A stretch of 64,000 bases of DNA from Lachnospiraceae bacterium UBA7086 (GCA_002492525.1 DKZA01000008.1:99864-163863), one strand, 5' to 3'; numbered from the stretch's first letter, positions 1-9,101 are shown. Notes: generated by a model not told the origin, from the letters alone. Made by a program: numbers and translations.

Positions 1-164
1 TCCAACTCCTCCGGCATGGAGATAAAAGGTTTCATAAACAAAAACAATATAATAACACTTGATATCAGTTTGATATATTTTTCATACTGCCTGCCGGGCG
101 AGAAATGTATAACTGCCTGGGCGGCAATCATAAAAACACCTATTTCTTTGATATTCTCAAGCAT
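1..164 (-). CDS. spoIIIAF: Stage III sporulation protein AF, N-terminal part (cut by window edge)
   Basis: Fifty-four codons are visible from an ATG at 164 preceded by GGAAAGGAGG. The peptide starts MLENIKEIGVFMIAAQAVI, followed by a basic patch and a second hydrophobic stretch. Two membrane segments at the N-terminus are what SpoIIIAF has, and the gene follows spoIIIAE in the standard operon order. In known sporulators SpoIIIAF is part of the SpoIIIA-SpoIIQ channel between mother cell and forespore. The remaining C-terminal domain lies beyond base 1. The call rests mostly on position in the operon. Confidence 0.85.
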   Translation of the reverse strand, partial: MLENIKEIGVFMIAAQAVIHFSPGRQYEKYIKLISSVIILFLFMKPFISMPEEL

Positions 165-215
165 GGATACCCTCCTTTCCTCCCCAGAAAGCTTCTCTTT
201 GGTATCTTATCTGCA

Positions 216-1280
216 TCACATCATATTCCGTCCTGTCGTATAAGTGATAATCGCTATCTGAATCACAAACATACCGACTGAGGCCAGAGCAATCTTTAAT
301 AGCATCAGATTTCCGTCTCCCACCCGATTGGCACAGTTCGTCATACGTTTGTCACTGACAATGCCGATTAAAGCTGCACTCAATTTGATCACGCAGGACA
401 AAAGAAACAGTTTCAGTATGGGAATCCCGCACAGTACAATCAGCACCAACGTAATATATATACCAATGCTGTTTTTTATAAGCACTGCTGATCCGATCAC
501 CATCTCAAACATGCCTTCTGTCAAACCTCCTATCCCGGGCAGCGCAGACATTGCCTTCTTCAGTGCCGAGGACTGCAAAGAATCTATAACAGGTGATATC
601 ATTGCCTGCAAAAGACTAAATCCCGTGATAACACCAAGGCTTACCTTAATACTTCCGCCTATGACTTTCTCAACCACCTCCAGCAAAAGTCCCAGCTTTT
701 CCTCCATCCAGATTCCATTGATGACCGTCAAAAACACATAACCATAAACCAACGGCAGCAACACCGACAAATATCCCCATTCAATAAGATAAACCACGAT
801 CAGCAGCAAATGATAATAGGCCGAAGCCGATGCAAAACCCGTGGCGCTTCCCACCGCAATCATATAAGTAGGAATATACAAACGAATGAATGTGGTAACA
901 CTATGTAAAATCTCCTGCACGATTGTGACCGCATCCACAAAAAATTTAAGCAGCACCGCAATCAACAACAGATAAACAAAATAAAAAGCCAGATCCGATA
1001 CCTGATGATCTTTAAAAAGATCCGCGAAATTGGAAAAGAGCGCCGCCACAATTCCCAGAATAAGGATCGTCAGGAACAAAGTTTTTAACTCTCCTTTCTG
1101 ATATTCCAAAGCACCCGTTATTCCATTGCCCAATGTTTTTACAGCTTCCCACAACTTTCCCTGCATGACATAGCTGAATACTTCCTTTCCATCAAAAGTA
1201 AATTCCGGAAACAGCTGCCCAAAATCCATTGAGACGATATTCATATCCATTTCATCCCATACCAGACTGCTATCCACCAT
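216..1280 (-). CDS. spoIIIAE: Stage III sporulation protein AE, channel membrane protein
   Basis: A 354-residue multi-spanning membrane protein with the conserved SpoIIIAE pattern: a long soluble N-terminal part, many hydrophobic helices, and an internal Gly/Ser-rich repeated region (LGVITGFSLLQAMISP and later ALPGIGGLTEGMFEMV). It ends TYTTGRNMM. The family is usually near 390-400 residues with a signal peptide; the annotated ATG at 1280 gives a shorter N-terminus without one. The frame stays open upstream, so a longer start overlapping spoIIIAD is possible. It is expected to act in the mother-cell membrane as part of the SpoIIIA secretion-like complex. Fourteen bases separate it from spoIIIAD. 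Confidence 0.95.
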   Translation of the reverse strand: MVDSSLVWDEMDMNIVSMDFGQLFPEFTFDGKEVFSYVMQGKLWEAVKTLGNGITGALEYQKGELKTLFLTILILGIVAALFSNFADLFKDHQVSDLAFYFVYLLLIAVLLKFFVDAVTIVQEILHSVTTFIRLYIPTYMIAVGSATGFASASAYYHLLLIVVYLIEWGYLSVLLPLVYGYVFLTVINGIWMEEKLGLLLEVVEKVIGGSIKVSLGVITGFSLLQAMISPVIDSLQSSALKKAMSALPGIGGLTEGMFEMVIGSAVLIKNSIGIYITLVLIVLCGIPILKLFLLSCVIKLSAALIGIVSDKRMTNCANRVGDGNLMLLKIALASVGMFVIQIAIITYTTGRNMM

Positions 1281-1294
1281 ATGTCCCTGCCCCC

Positions 1295-1681
1295 TTATTT
1301 CGCAATTGCCTGTATATTCTCCATTAAGGCCAGAAGCACGGGCATCCCCACGGAAAGAATATACAGCTTACCAAGCATCTCAACTTGTCCGGCGACACCG
1401 CTGTATCCGGCATCCTTACAGATTCCTGCACAGAATTCACAAGCGTATGTGGCTCCCACAGCTTTTAATAATAACGATAGATACTGATAGTTTTCATTCA
1501 AATATCCCCTGATCTGATCCATTCCCATCAATATATTCACAAAATAACGCATGATATATTCTAATATAATCAGACATACGGCTACCGCAATATAAATACC
1601 GTATTCTGTCTTATAACTTTTTATTGACACTGCAAACAACACTCCTACAATGCCTATTATCCCGATTTTTATCATATCCAT
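1295..1681 (-). CDS. spoIIIAD: Stage III sporulation protein AD
   Basis: A 128-residue, highly hydrophobic protein with a YACEFCAGICKDAGYSGVAG segment, which is typical of SpoIIIAD. It has membrane helices at the N-terminus and near the C-terminus. Length matches the family (about 130 residues). It lies between spoIIIAC and spoIIIAE in the conserved order, with 13-21 base gaps that imply one transcript. It is thought to contribute to the inner-membrane platform of the mother cell-forespore channel. Confidence 0.95.
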   Translation of the reverse strand: MDMIKIGIIGIVGVLFAVSIKSYKTEYGIYIAVAVCLIILEYIMRYFVNILMGMDQIRGYLNENYQYLSLLLKAVGATYACEFCAGICKDAGYSGVAGQVEMLGKLYILSVGMPVLLALMENIQAIAK

Positions 1682-1702
1682 ACTGATTTCCGCCTTTTAC
1701 CG

Positions 1703-1897
1703 TCACAGAGCAAACAACTCCTGCACCATTAAAAACAAATCGTAGATATAAGGAATGACCCAAGTTAAAACAAGAATTAATCCTGCCAGGCTGATTAAGA
1801 AAGCATGTTCCTCTCTGCCGCTATACTTTAAAACCTGATTTAATATTGTCACCAAGATACCGACTGCGGCTATCTTAAAAATAAGACTTACGCTCAT
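1703..1897 (-). CDS. spoIIIAC: Stage III sporulation protein AC
   Basis: A 64-residue two-helix membrane protein starting MSVSLIFKIAAVGILVTIL. I chose the ATG at 1897 because AAGGAGGAGCA lies directly upstream; the in-frame ATG five codons earlier (1912) would put that ribosome binding site inside the coding region. The family is close to 65-68 residues, supporting the shorter form. It sits between spoIIIAB and spoIIIAD. Confidence 0.93.
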   Translation of the reverse strand: MSVSLIFKIAAVGILVTILNQVLKYSGREEHAFLISLAGLILVLTWVIPYIYDLFLMVQELFAL

Positions 1898-1919
1898 TGC
1901 TCCTCCTTGCATCTTTCTC

Positions 1920-2438
1920 TCACAGCAGCAGAATTGACAAAAGCACCCCCGCCAGAATACTGACGCTGTGTATCATTTTGGATTTGTTCTCATAAGCTTC
2001 TTCCGCCTGTCTGCATTTTCTTTTCAGCAATTCCACTGACTGATCAAAATTCACAGCCTGACGTGTCTCTTCCTGCAGTCCCAGATATACGGGCAGCTTC
2101 ATGATAATATCTCTTTCCTCCTCCTGCAGGGGCAGATTCAAAAGACAGGCTTTCATCTGACCACTCCAGGCTTCTTTTAGTCCTATACCCTCTCCCTGCA
2201 TCATCTGTCTGTAAACGCCCTCAAAATAAGGCGCATACCATATATCCTTATTATCCGACAGTATCCGACAGATTTCCGGCAGTGTATTCTTCCCGTAACT
2301 AATCTCGTCCTGTATTCTGCGTATCACATATATCCATTCCCGCAAACACCGGATCCGCTCCTTTTCCAGCCTTATCCTGGTACGTCCAACCCCCACACAA
2401 CCCGTCAGAATACAAAGGATTCCCACTATTTTATACAT
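1920..2438 (-). CDS. spoIIIAB: Stage III sporulation protein AB
   Basis: A 172-residue protein with an N-terminal membrane segment (MYKIVGILCILTGCVGVG), a helical soluble middle, and a C-terminal hydrophobic tail (SVSILAGVLLSILLL). This is the SpoIIIAB layout; the soluble part resembles GspF-like domains of type II secretion in published comparisons. Its start overlaps the end of spoIIIAA by 13 bases, so the two are likely translationally coupled. Confidence 0.93.
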   Translation of the reverse strand: MYKIVGILCILTGCVGVGRTRIRLEKERIRCLREWIYVIRRIQDEISYGKNTLPEICRILSDNKDIWYAPYFEGVYRQMMQGEGIGLKEAWSGQMKACLLNLPLQEEERDIIMKLPVYLGLQEETRQAVNFDQSVELLKRKCRQAEEAYENKSKMIHSVSILAGVLLSILLL

Positions 2439-3379
2439 CGTTGCCCTTCTCTGTCATAAATACCTTCTATCACACAGTTTCCGTGTTGTCTTTCCAACAC
2501 CACATACCTGTCAAACATGCCCTCCTCTATTACATAACGCATGTATTGTTTGTTGTGAATTTCTTGAAGAGAATACCCGTGAACAGTGGCAATCAGCTTA
2601 CAGCCACAGCCACTGGCCATCCGTAAGGCTTCTATATCTTTATCACTCCCCAACTCATCCACGGCAAGCACCTGCGGCGCCATGGACCGGATTAACAACA
2701 TCATACCTTCCACTTTGGGACAGCCATCCAACACATCCGTACGGCTTCCCACATCATTCTGCGCCATTCCCATATAACTGCCGGCAATCTCCGAGCGCTC
2801 ATCCACCACACTCACATTTACACCTTGTCCATATAAAGTTCCATCTGATAATTGTCTGATGATATCCCGCAGCATGGTAGTTTTGCCACATCCGGGCGGC
2901 GAAATCAACAGCGTATTACATATCTGTCCTCTTTCGTAGAGAAAGCGCATCACCGAATCCGCGGCACCCTTTACCTGATGGGCAATACGAATATTTAAAT
3001 AACGTATGTATTTCATATTACGGATATGTTCCCCTTTGTCCAGAATAACCTGTCCCGCCAATCCCACACGGTGACCGCCCTGTATCGTGAGAAACCCCTG
3101 GCGTATTTCATCCGCAAAAGCATAAAGGGAGTACTGACACAGATGCTGCAAAATTTCATCCAGTTCCTGAGATGTCATCCTGATTCCTAAGTCCTGCCTG
3201 TCCACAATCTTTCCCGCAGCATCTATAAACCGTTCCTTTTGCCCCAGAATAACCGTCGCAGCCCTGCCTGCCCGCAGCCGTATTTCCTGTAGCTGCTCAC
3301 ACAGATTTGCCGCTTCCTGCCATCTGCCACGCATCTTTTCAGGAAACATATATAAAATCTCTTCCCTGCCCATCCTCAT
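2426..3379 (-). CDS. spoIIIAA: Stage III sporulation protein AA, secretion-type ATPase
   Basis: A 317-residue AAA/VirB11-like ATPase. The Walker A sequence PPGCGKTT is near residues 161-168 and a Walker B-like stretch (VLAVDELGSDKD) lies downstream. It is the first gene of the operon and would power assembly or transport of the SpoIIIA channel. The ATG at 3379 is only a base away from AAGGGGGA; the second ATG at 3373 (MGREEILYMF) has better spacing and may be the real start. Confidence 0.96.
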   Translation of the reverse strand: MRMGREEILYMFPEKMRGRWQEAANLCEQLQEIRLRAGRAATVILGQKERFIDAAGKIVDRQDLGIRMTSQELDEILQHLCQYSLYAFADEIRQGFLTIQGGHRVGLAGQVILDKGEHIRNMKYIRYLNIRIAHQVKGAADSVMRFLYERGQICNTLLISPPGCGKTTMLRDIIRQLSDGTLYGQGVNVSVVDERSEIAGSYMGMAQNDVGSRTDVLDGCPKVEGMMLLIRSMAPQVLAVDELGSDKDIEALRMASGCGCKLIATVHGYSLQEIHNKQYMRYVIEEGMFDRYVVLERQHGNCVIEGIYDREGQRCIK

Positions 3380-3392
3380 TCCCCCTTATCCC

Positions 3393-3421
3393 AATATATG
3401 AACCTTTGTCCAAGTTATGAC
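3393..3421 (-). promoter_or_regulatory. Candidate sigma-E promoter of the spoIIIA operon
   Basis: On the minus strand GTCATAA (3415-3421) and CATATATT (3393-3400) are separated by 14 bases and lie just upstream of spoIIIAA. Sigma-E promoters have an ATA-rich -35 and a CATACA-T -10 with 14-15 base spacing, and spoIIIA is a known sigma-E operon in other sporulators. Read by eye only. Confidence 0.55.
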
Positions 3422-3526
3422 TCCAAAAGAACAGGTTGCCCAGAAAAAAGATGCAAAAATTCTATGGAATTTTAAATAAAAAGAGGGTAAAATATGTAGA
3501 GAGAAAAAAGATAAAAGAGGGATTCT

Positions 3527-4357
3527 ATGAAACTGGACATGCATTGTCACACAAAAGAAGGCTCGCCGGACGGCAAGCTGGAATTATTGGAAAATATAAA
3601 ACTATTAAAGGAAAAAGGCTATCAGGGAATGTTGATTACCGATCACAACTCCTACAAAGCCTATCGTTATTATAAGAAGCTTTCTGACAAACCCGATGAT
3701 TTCGTGGTATTAAAGGGTATCGAATACGACACCATTAATGCGGGGCACATACTCATCATCATGCCCACAGGAGCAAAACTTCCAATTTTGGAATTAAGAG
3801 GTCTTCCCTTGCTGCTCCTCATAGAAATTGTACATCTTTACGGCGGTATTCTGGGACCTGCCCATCCTTATGGTGAAAAATTCTTAAGCATTACCAACAC
3901 GCTGCGGGGTAAATTGTCGGAAGATATTTACCGCAAATTTGATTTTATAGAGGGATATAATGCCTGTGAAGACGCCGATTCCAACATGCGTGCCATGTCA
4001 TTGGCCGAGCGCTTTGATCTGCCCTGTTTTGGCGGCAGCGACTCTCATAAACCCGACTGTGCCGGATTGGGCTATACCATCTTACAGGAAGATATCGCCT
4101 CGGAAACCGAACTGATTGAATATATCCGCTCTAAAAAGCCCACCATGATCGGCGGACTCCATTACACCCATACAACCAAATCCAAACTGGGAAAGGCCAA
4201 CAATGTGCTGGTCTATTCTTTCTGGGTCTACAATAAGTTCCTTGCGCTCTTTCGCCGGAAAGCGCGTAATCTGGAATTGATGGAAAACCAGATTTTAGAC
4301 TCCATCCGGGCTGCCAAACATAAAAAAGCCCGGTATATCCCTCTTGGTGAGGACTAG
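3527..4357 (+). CDS. PHP-domain metal-dependent phosphoesterase
   Basis: A 276-residue protein opening with MKLDMHCHTKEGSPDGK, the H-x-H metal-binding motif of the PHP fold. Further metal ligands are visible: TDHN near residue 41, KGIEYDT, GPAHPYG and GGSDSHKPDCAG. Such proteins hydrolyse phosphate esters or nucleotide monophosphates using two or three metal ions; the substrate cannot be read from sequence. The C-terminal ~60 residues after the PHP core are basic. The start has AGAGGG eight bases upstream. It is transcribed away from spoIIIA and toward the next gene, with only 28 bases between stops. Confidence 0.85.
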   Translation: MKLDMHCHTKEGSPDGKLELLENIKLLKEKGYQGMLITDHNSYKAYRYYKKLSDKPDDFVVLKGIEYDTINAGHILIIMPTGAKLPILELRGLPLLLLIEIVHLYGGILGPAHPYGEKFLSITNTLRGKLSEDIYRKFDFIEGYNACEDADSNMRAMSLAERFDLPCFGGSDSHKPDCAGLGYTILQEDIASETELIEYIRSKKPTMIGGLHYTHTTKSKLGKANNVLVYSFWVYNKFLALFRRKARNLELMENQILDSIRAAKHKKARYIPLGED

Positions 4358-4385
4358 GAAAGGTTCGCGTGTCACAAACATAAAA

Positions 4386-5309
4386 TTATTTCCGCTTACT
4401 ATTCGCGATCTTCTTTAGCTCTTCAAACGCATTTCTGTATTTTCTCGATTCCATAGTCGGGTTATTGCGAATCATGTCACGCTTATAAAAGTCCAGAAGC
4501 CTGCTCTCATTTTTCTGCCGCTCCAGATATTCACCGAATCTGCCCCGCAGCTCCGCAATCTCTTCCCTGACACTCTCACCATATGCGGTCGGTCTGTTAA
4601 GCAGATTCTCCTTAATGGCTGCAAAACGCTGTTCGATGCTGGCCATCATCTCGTTCATCCATAATTCTCTGCGCTCTTCTCTCTCCTGCTTCTTCAGTTC
4701 TTTTTCCTCGTTGCTAAATGCCACGATCACATCCAGACGCCGCTGCATACGATCCAGTTCCTCTTTGGCTTTCTCAATCTTAACCATAATATCCCGCAGA
4801 TCCAAGGCAGCCTTGAAGGAAAGTGTAAAATCCGCCACAATATAAATAGTAAGAAGAATCGTCACCCAAGCCAGCACGCGAGCCGGTATGGCTGTCACTC
4901 TCTGCTCAATAGGCGCGTGTATTACCCTGGTCATCAGAATAGTAAAAAATCCCCAGGCCACCGAAGAACCCAGGCAGATATGTCCCTGAAAATTAAAGGG
5001 TTTATTAGAATAATCCCAATATCTGACCTTAAAAAGCGCCTCCATTACTACTCCTGTCACATATTCCAATGCAGTTGCTCCAATAACACCTGCTATATAT
5101 GTCAGAAATACATTATCCCGAAAAGGCATGGACACCACCAGCATCATAATGGCACCGCTTCCATAAAGCGGCAGAAAGGGTCCTCTCATAAATCCTCTGT
5201 TTACCAGTTTCCTGGATTTAAAAGATACATAAGCAGATTCAAAACACCAGCCAAAGAAACAATATATATAAAAGAAAAACAACCATTGAAATCCATTATA
5301 ACCCAACAT
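4386..5309 (-). CDS. Membrane protein of the putative ABC transporter permease family (PF06541-like)
   Basis: A 307-residue protein with about five membrane helices in the first 170 residues, including the family-like signatures FFGWCFESAYVS, NRGFMRGPFLPLYG, YVTGVVMEALFKVRYWDYS and NFQGHICLGSS. These match the family annotated as putative ABC-transporter permease (ABC_trans_CmpB), whose function is not established. The C-terminal ~130 residues are charged and strongly predicted to be coiled coil (EEKELKKQEREERREL). It stands alone and converges with the PHP gene. Confidence 0.8.
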   Translation of the reverse strand: MLGYNGFQWLFFFYIYCFFGWCFESAYVSFKSRKLVNRGFMRGPFLPLYGSGAIMMLVVSMPFRDNVFLTYIAGVIGATALEYVTGVVMEALFKVRYWDYSNKPFNFQGHICLGSSVAWGFFTILMTRVIHAPIEQRVTAIPARVLAWVTILLTIYIVADFTLSFKAALDLRDIMVKIEKAKEELDRMQRRLDVIVAFSNEEKELKKQEREERRELWMNEMMASIEQRFAAIKENLLNRPTAYGESVREEIAELRGRFGEYLERQKNESRLLDFYKRDMIRNNPTMESRKYRNAFEELKKIANSKRK

Positions 5310-5398
5310 TTAAACCGTACTCCTGTATATTATGTAAACTTTTCTATGGTAAAATCAGCCGTTTAATAATTATGTAAACTTTCAAGCTCCAAACATCG

Positions 5399-6163
5399 CT
5401 ATCGATATATTTCCACGCAGACTCTACGTTTGCCCTTACGAGTCTCCCCTTGCTCTCCCCTGTAAACAGATCTGCCATATCCCCGTACGGTCACCACATC
5501 GCCTTCTTTCAGAATCGTACTGGGATTTTCTGTTAATCTGCCGTTTATATATATCCTGCCTGCCCCAAATAATTCCTGGCTCTGGCTTCTGGCCATATTA
5601 TACAATTTGGCAATCACACCATCAATCCGGGGCGAAGCCACCGAAAAAGTAACCTGCTCCAAAGAAGGCGTTGTAAGTTTTGCCGGTATTTCACAAATCA
5701 GACATTTTACCCGTGTCCGTCTTACCTGCACAAGCTGCTCCGACAAATAGGAGCCAATGGACTCCAAACAGAACAAATAGGCTTCCTTTTCCTGTACAAA
5801 AATGTCCCCTATCATATCTCTCTCTATCCCCAGATTCATAATCGCACCCAGGAAATCTCTGTGTGTCAGCTTTTCGGCAAATTTAAAATTAAGCGGCTCA
5901 ATCTTCATGCAGGCAATGGGATAGTCGTCCACATACCCCCAATTCTCCACATCCCCAAAACGAATTATCTTGCGTTCGCATAAAGGACTGCCGCCGTCCA
6001 TCCCACACCCTGCGTAAGATAACTGATCGCGGATCTCATGATAAGCCTGCTGCTTGGAAAGGCCCAAAAAAGGCGTAAAAGTATAGACTCCCTGCGTATA
6101 GGAACGTCTGGCCAGCTCTAAAAGGCGTTTCTTCACCTGTTGTAAATCCTTATCTGCTTCCAT
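5399..6163 (-). CDS. ylmH: YlmH-family S4-domain RNA-binding protein
   Basis: A 254-residue protein with a C-terminal S4 RNA-binding domain (SQELFGAGRIYINGRLTENPS, then LKEGDVVTVRGYGR). The N-terminal part (TFTPFLGLSKQQAY; THRDFLGAIMNLGIERDMIGDI) matches YlmH, which is linked to ribosome rescue and cell division gene clusters in Firmicutes. I took ATG at 6163, which overlaps the TGA of the preceding gene (TGATG); upstream in-frame sequence reads through the neighbour in another frame and is not coding. Here ylmH is next to metal GTPase genes rather than div genes. Confidence 0.9.
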   Translation of the reverse strand: MEADKDLQQVKKRLLELARRSYTQGVYTFTPFLGLSKQQAYHEIRDQLSYAGCGMDGGSPLCERKIIRFGDVENWGYVDDYPIACMKIEPLNFKFAEKLTHRDFLGAIMNLGIERDMIGDIFVQEKEAYLFCLESIGSYLSEQLVQVRRTRVKCLICEIPAKLTTPSLEQVTFSVASPRIDGVIAKLYNMARSQSQELFGAGRIYINGRLTENPSTILKEGDVVTVRGYGRSVYRGEQGETRKGKRRVCVEIYR

Positions 6164-7092
6164 CACACGAAACTTATGACCTCTTCTTTCGGGGCCTTTG
6201 CCGGCTCTACACTGACAGCATGCAGTACCGGGCCTTCTCCCTGATAATCTGCAAAATATTCCTTCTCCACCCGTGCCGTCACCTGCACCCACTGTTTATC
6301 TTCCAGAGAATCTGTTTGTTCATACTCGCAGGCATATCCCAAAAAGGCCATATCCTCCGCACAGCAGGTCATCGCCATACGCCCAGGCACAAAGTAACCC
6401 TTCGGAAACTGACTGGGCTTTAAAACCATCGCCACAAAGCGAATTGTCTTGCCGACATACCGCTCCAAATGGTCCAGAGAATCCAGATACCAGATTCCAT
6501 AGCCCTCGTTATTCAATTCAATAACCGGCGCCTTTAAATCATAAGGCAGATCCTCCTCCATAATCTCATTGATCTCTCCGTTGGCATCCTCAAAAACAAT
6601 CTCCGCTTTGGGATTAATGGCTTTGATATTGCGTTTATAATTGCCCAGATCCTGAATTCCGTCACAACGGTTAAAGATAATAAGTTCTGATTTTCGGATT
6701 TGCTCTGCCAGCAGGGATTTCATATTCGTAAAGTACATAGGAAAGGTAGAAGCATCAATGGTCGTAATCTGCTGCTCTATTTTCCAATGCCAGGGCAGCT
6801 TCATCTCCTTGTAATTCCACATACCGTTATATTCAATGATGATACGCTCCGGCTTATATTTCTTTTCCAATTCAATCAGTCTGTTAGCCGTAAAATCCGC
6901 TTCCTCATCAATCAGAACAAGTTCTGTCCGACTCTGTTTCAATAGATCGGCGTCGTATTCGTTCTCTCCCTCCTCACAGAGGATCAAAAGCGTCCTGCCG
7001 CGTATCTGAAAATAAGGCTGTGCCAGTGTATAGGTAATAAACTCTGTCTTACCGCTTTCCAAAAAGCCATTGATCATATAGACCGGTTTCAT
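6163..7092 (-). CDS. COG0523-type GTPase fused to a DUF1980/TIGR03943-like domain
   Basis: A 309-residue protein. Residues 9-16 are the P-loop GFLESGKT and a FNRCDG motif stands where NKxD is expected, as in CobW/COG0523 GTPases. It lacks the CxCC metal site of its neighbour. The last ~110 residues (KTIRFVAMV, CCAEDMAFLGYACEY, WVQVTARVE) resemble the C-terminal domain of TIGR03943/DUF1980 proteins, which usually occur with COG0523 partners in putative metal-handling pairs. The fusion suggests a zinc or related metal role. It overlaps ylmH by one base and follows the His-rich GTPase by 18 bases. Confidence 0.75.
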   Translation of the reverse strand: MKPVYMINGFLESGKTEFITYTLAQPYFQIRGRTLLILCEEGENEYDADLLKQSRTELVLIDEEADFTANRLIELEKKYKPERIIIEYNGMWNYKEMKLPWHWKIEQQITTIDASTFPMYFTNMKSLLAEQIRKSELIIFNRCDGIQDLGNYKRNIKAINPKAEIVFEDANGEINEIMEEDLPYDLKAPVIELNNEGYGIWYLDSLDHLERYVGKTIRFVAMVLKPSQFPKGYFVPGRMAMTCCAEDMAFLGYACEYEQTDSLEDKQWVQVTARVEKEYFADYQGEGPVLHAVSVEPAKAPKEEVISFV

Positions 7093-7110
7093 AACGCTAC
7101 TTCCTTCCTG

Positions 7111-8238
7111 TTATTTCTGAAACAGTGCCGCCAGTTTTTCTTCCTGTAACTTTGAACCGATGACACAAAATTTTCCTGTCACATCAGGCTTACCGCTCCT
7201 TATGTTTCTTTCCTCTGGTACATAATCAAAATAAATCCAGCCGCCGTCTGTAGAGGGCACCATTCCCTTCGCCCGCAATACCAGACCATACTCCTCATCC
7301 TTATCCAGTTCCTGTAAAATGTGCTCAATCTCCTCCTGGCTGTAGACAGACGGTGTTTCAAGTCCCCAGCTTGTAAAAACTTCATCTGCGTGATGGTGAT
7401 GATGGTGCTCATGCCCTTCATGGTCATGGTCGTGATGGCACTCGTGACCGTGTTCATGCTCCTCGTGGTCATGGTCGTGATGGCACTCATGGTCATGATG
7501 ATGCTCCTCGTGGTCATGATCGTGATGGCACTCATGACCGTGTTCGTGCTCCTCGTGGTCATGATCGTGATGGCACTCATGACCGTGTTCATGCTCCTCG
7601 TGCATTTTCATCACTTCCTGCATCAACTGCGCCTCAAGATCCTTGGCACCCTCAATGGTCTCCAGAATATCTCTACCCTCCAGAGCATCCCAGGGTGTCG
7701 TAATAATCGTCGCCTTTTCATTATGCTCTCTGATCATTGCCACACAGTCAGTCAGTTTCTCCTCACTCAGCTTATCTGTTCTGCTTAAGACTATCGTTCC
7801 TGCATGTGCAATCTGATTGATAAAAAACTCTCCAAAGTTTTTGATATACATTTTACATTTACAGGCATCTACCACAGCTACCGCGCTGTTTAATACTACC
7901 TCTCTGTCCGCCATAGCATCCTGCACTGCTTTCATGACATCCGATAATTTTCCCACTCCCGAGGGCTCGATCAGAATTCTGTCCGGCGCATAAGTATCCA
8001 GTACTTCCTTAAGAGATGTACCGAAATCGCCCACCAAAGAACAACAGATACAACCGGAGTTCATCTCCTTAATCTCGATACCGGCCTCCTTTAAGAAGCC
8101 GCCGTCAATACCAATCTCACCAAATTCATTCTCAATCAACACTACTTTCGTATCAGCAAGCGCCTCTTTTAAAAGTTTTTTGATCAGCGTAGTTTTTCCG
8201 GCTCCCAGGAATCCGGAGACGATATCAATTTTTGTCAT
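7111..8238 (-). CDS. COG0523 metal GTPase with CxCC motif and repeated His-rich segment
   Basis: A 375-residue CobW/COG0523 protein. The P-loop GFLGAGKT is at residues 9-16, ENEFGE follows, CICC at 63-66 is the family metal site, and LSRTDK stands for NKxD. Residues ~211-285 are extremely rich in His with Glu/Asp, built from tandem copies of a ~14-residue unit (EHGHECHHDHDHE). Family members act as GTP-driven zinc, cobalt or nickel chaperones; the His stretch would store or buffer metal. A C-terminal CobW-like domain follows. Probably co-transcribed with the next COG0523 gene and ylmH. Confidence 0.92.
   Translation of the reverse strand: MTKIDIVSGFLGAGKTTLIKKLLKEALADTKVVLIENEFGEIGIDGGFLKEAGIEIKEMNSGCICCSLVGDFGTSLKEVLDTYAPDRILIEPSGVGKLSDVMKAVQDAMADREVVLNSAVAVVDACKCKMYIKNFGEFFINQIAHAGTIVLSRTDKLSEEKLTDCVAMIREHNEKATIITTPWDALEGRDILETIEGAKDLEAQLMQEVMKMHEEHEHGHECHHDHDHEEHEHGHECHHDHDHEEHHHDHECHHDHDHEEHEHGHECHHDHDHEGHEHHHHHHADEVFTSWGLETPSVYSQEEIEHILQELDKDEEYGLVLRAKGMVPSTDGGWIYFDYVPEERNIRSGKPDVTGKFCVIGSKLQEEKLAALFQK
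7394..7605. repeat. 42-base-type tandem repeat coding for the His-rich segment
   Basis: About four near-identical units reading tcatggtcgtgatggcactc / atgaccgtgttcatgctcctcg occur in this stretch, within the COG0523 gene. The units differ by single bases and one is shorter. Such repeats can expand or contract by slippage and change the number of metal-binding histidines. Confidence 0.9.
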
Positions 8239-8312
8239 GATTACACCTTACCTTTCTAACTCTTTTCTATTTCTTATTGCTTATCCTTTTAACCGCTTTA
8301 TTCCTTGGGCTA

Positions 8313-9101
8313 TCACTCCAAATTCAGCTTTTTGTCCATCACATACCAGGTGATCAGATAGAACACCACACTGTAAATAATGCCGGAAACCAGCATGCTC
8401 TCCCATCCATACATATCAAAAAAGGAATTGTGCCTGTTAACCGCCGTTATAAAAACAAGATAAATTACACTAAACATCTTCTGTATAGTATAAATTCCAA
8501 AATAATACAAGACAGATAACAACAGCTTGTGATTTGCAGAAAGCTGTCCCAGGGAAATACAGGCAGTCACTTTCAACAACTTTGCAAACAGCCCGAAAAG
8601 AAATGCCACAAGCGACATTACCACCGCAAATCCTTTCACTGTCGTATTTTCTGAAATTGTGAAAGATATGATGCTGTCCATGCTGTCTCTCATTGTCTCG
8701 AACACTTCTCCATTGGATGCAATCAAAATAACCATTGACATATACATCACAAATTCACATAAAATAATCCACAAAGCGCTTACCAGTATCTTGGAGATAA
8801 TGATATGATGTTTGTCTACCGGCAGCGTATGTAACAAATATCCCTGGTCACTATAGGTAGAAGTATAAAAGCGATAAACCAGGAATATCGCCACCCCGAT
8901 TATCATGGCAAACATACTCAAAACATAAGTCATGATCACCATGATTGCTATAAACTGGAACACGTCCGGTTTCTCATAAGAAAAGAAATCCAGTTTCACG
9001 GTAATATTCGCCATGATCGTCATAACCGCAATCATCAGATTGGCAATCAGTATAAACTTCCAGGTGGCTTTACACTCATATTTCATCAGTTTTCCTAACA
9101 T
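8313..9101 (-). CDS. ABC transporter membrane subunit (ABC-2 type)
   Basis: A 262-residue protein with about six hydrophobic helices, beginning MLGKLMKYECKATWKFIL. The early LMKYE motif and the YTSTYSDQGYLLHTLPV loop are common in ABC-2 type permeases of Firmicutes. It overlaps the ATPase gene by seven bases, so the pair forms one exporter. The substrate is unknown. Confidence 0.85.
   Translation of the reverse strand: MLGKLMKYECKATWKFILIANLMIAVMTIMANITVKLDFFSYEKPDVFQFIAIMVIMTYVLSMFAMIIGVAIFLVYRFYTSTYSDQGYLLHTLPVDKHHIIISKILVSALWIILCEFVMYMSMVILIASNGEVFETMRDSMDSIISFTISENTTVKGFAVVMSLVAFLFGLFAKLLKVTACISLGQLSANHKLLLSVLYYFGIYTIQKMFSVIYLVFITAVNRHNSFFDMYGWESMLVSGIIYSVVFYLITWYVMDKKLNLE

Noticed and set aside
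7200..7788. Repetitive ORFs on both strands across the His-rich region
   Set aside because: Shadows of the 42-base repeat in the COG0523 gene; Met/Thr/Val-only composition is not protein-like.
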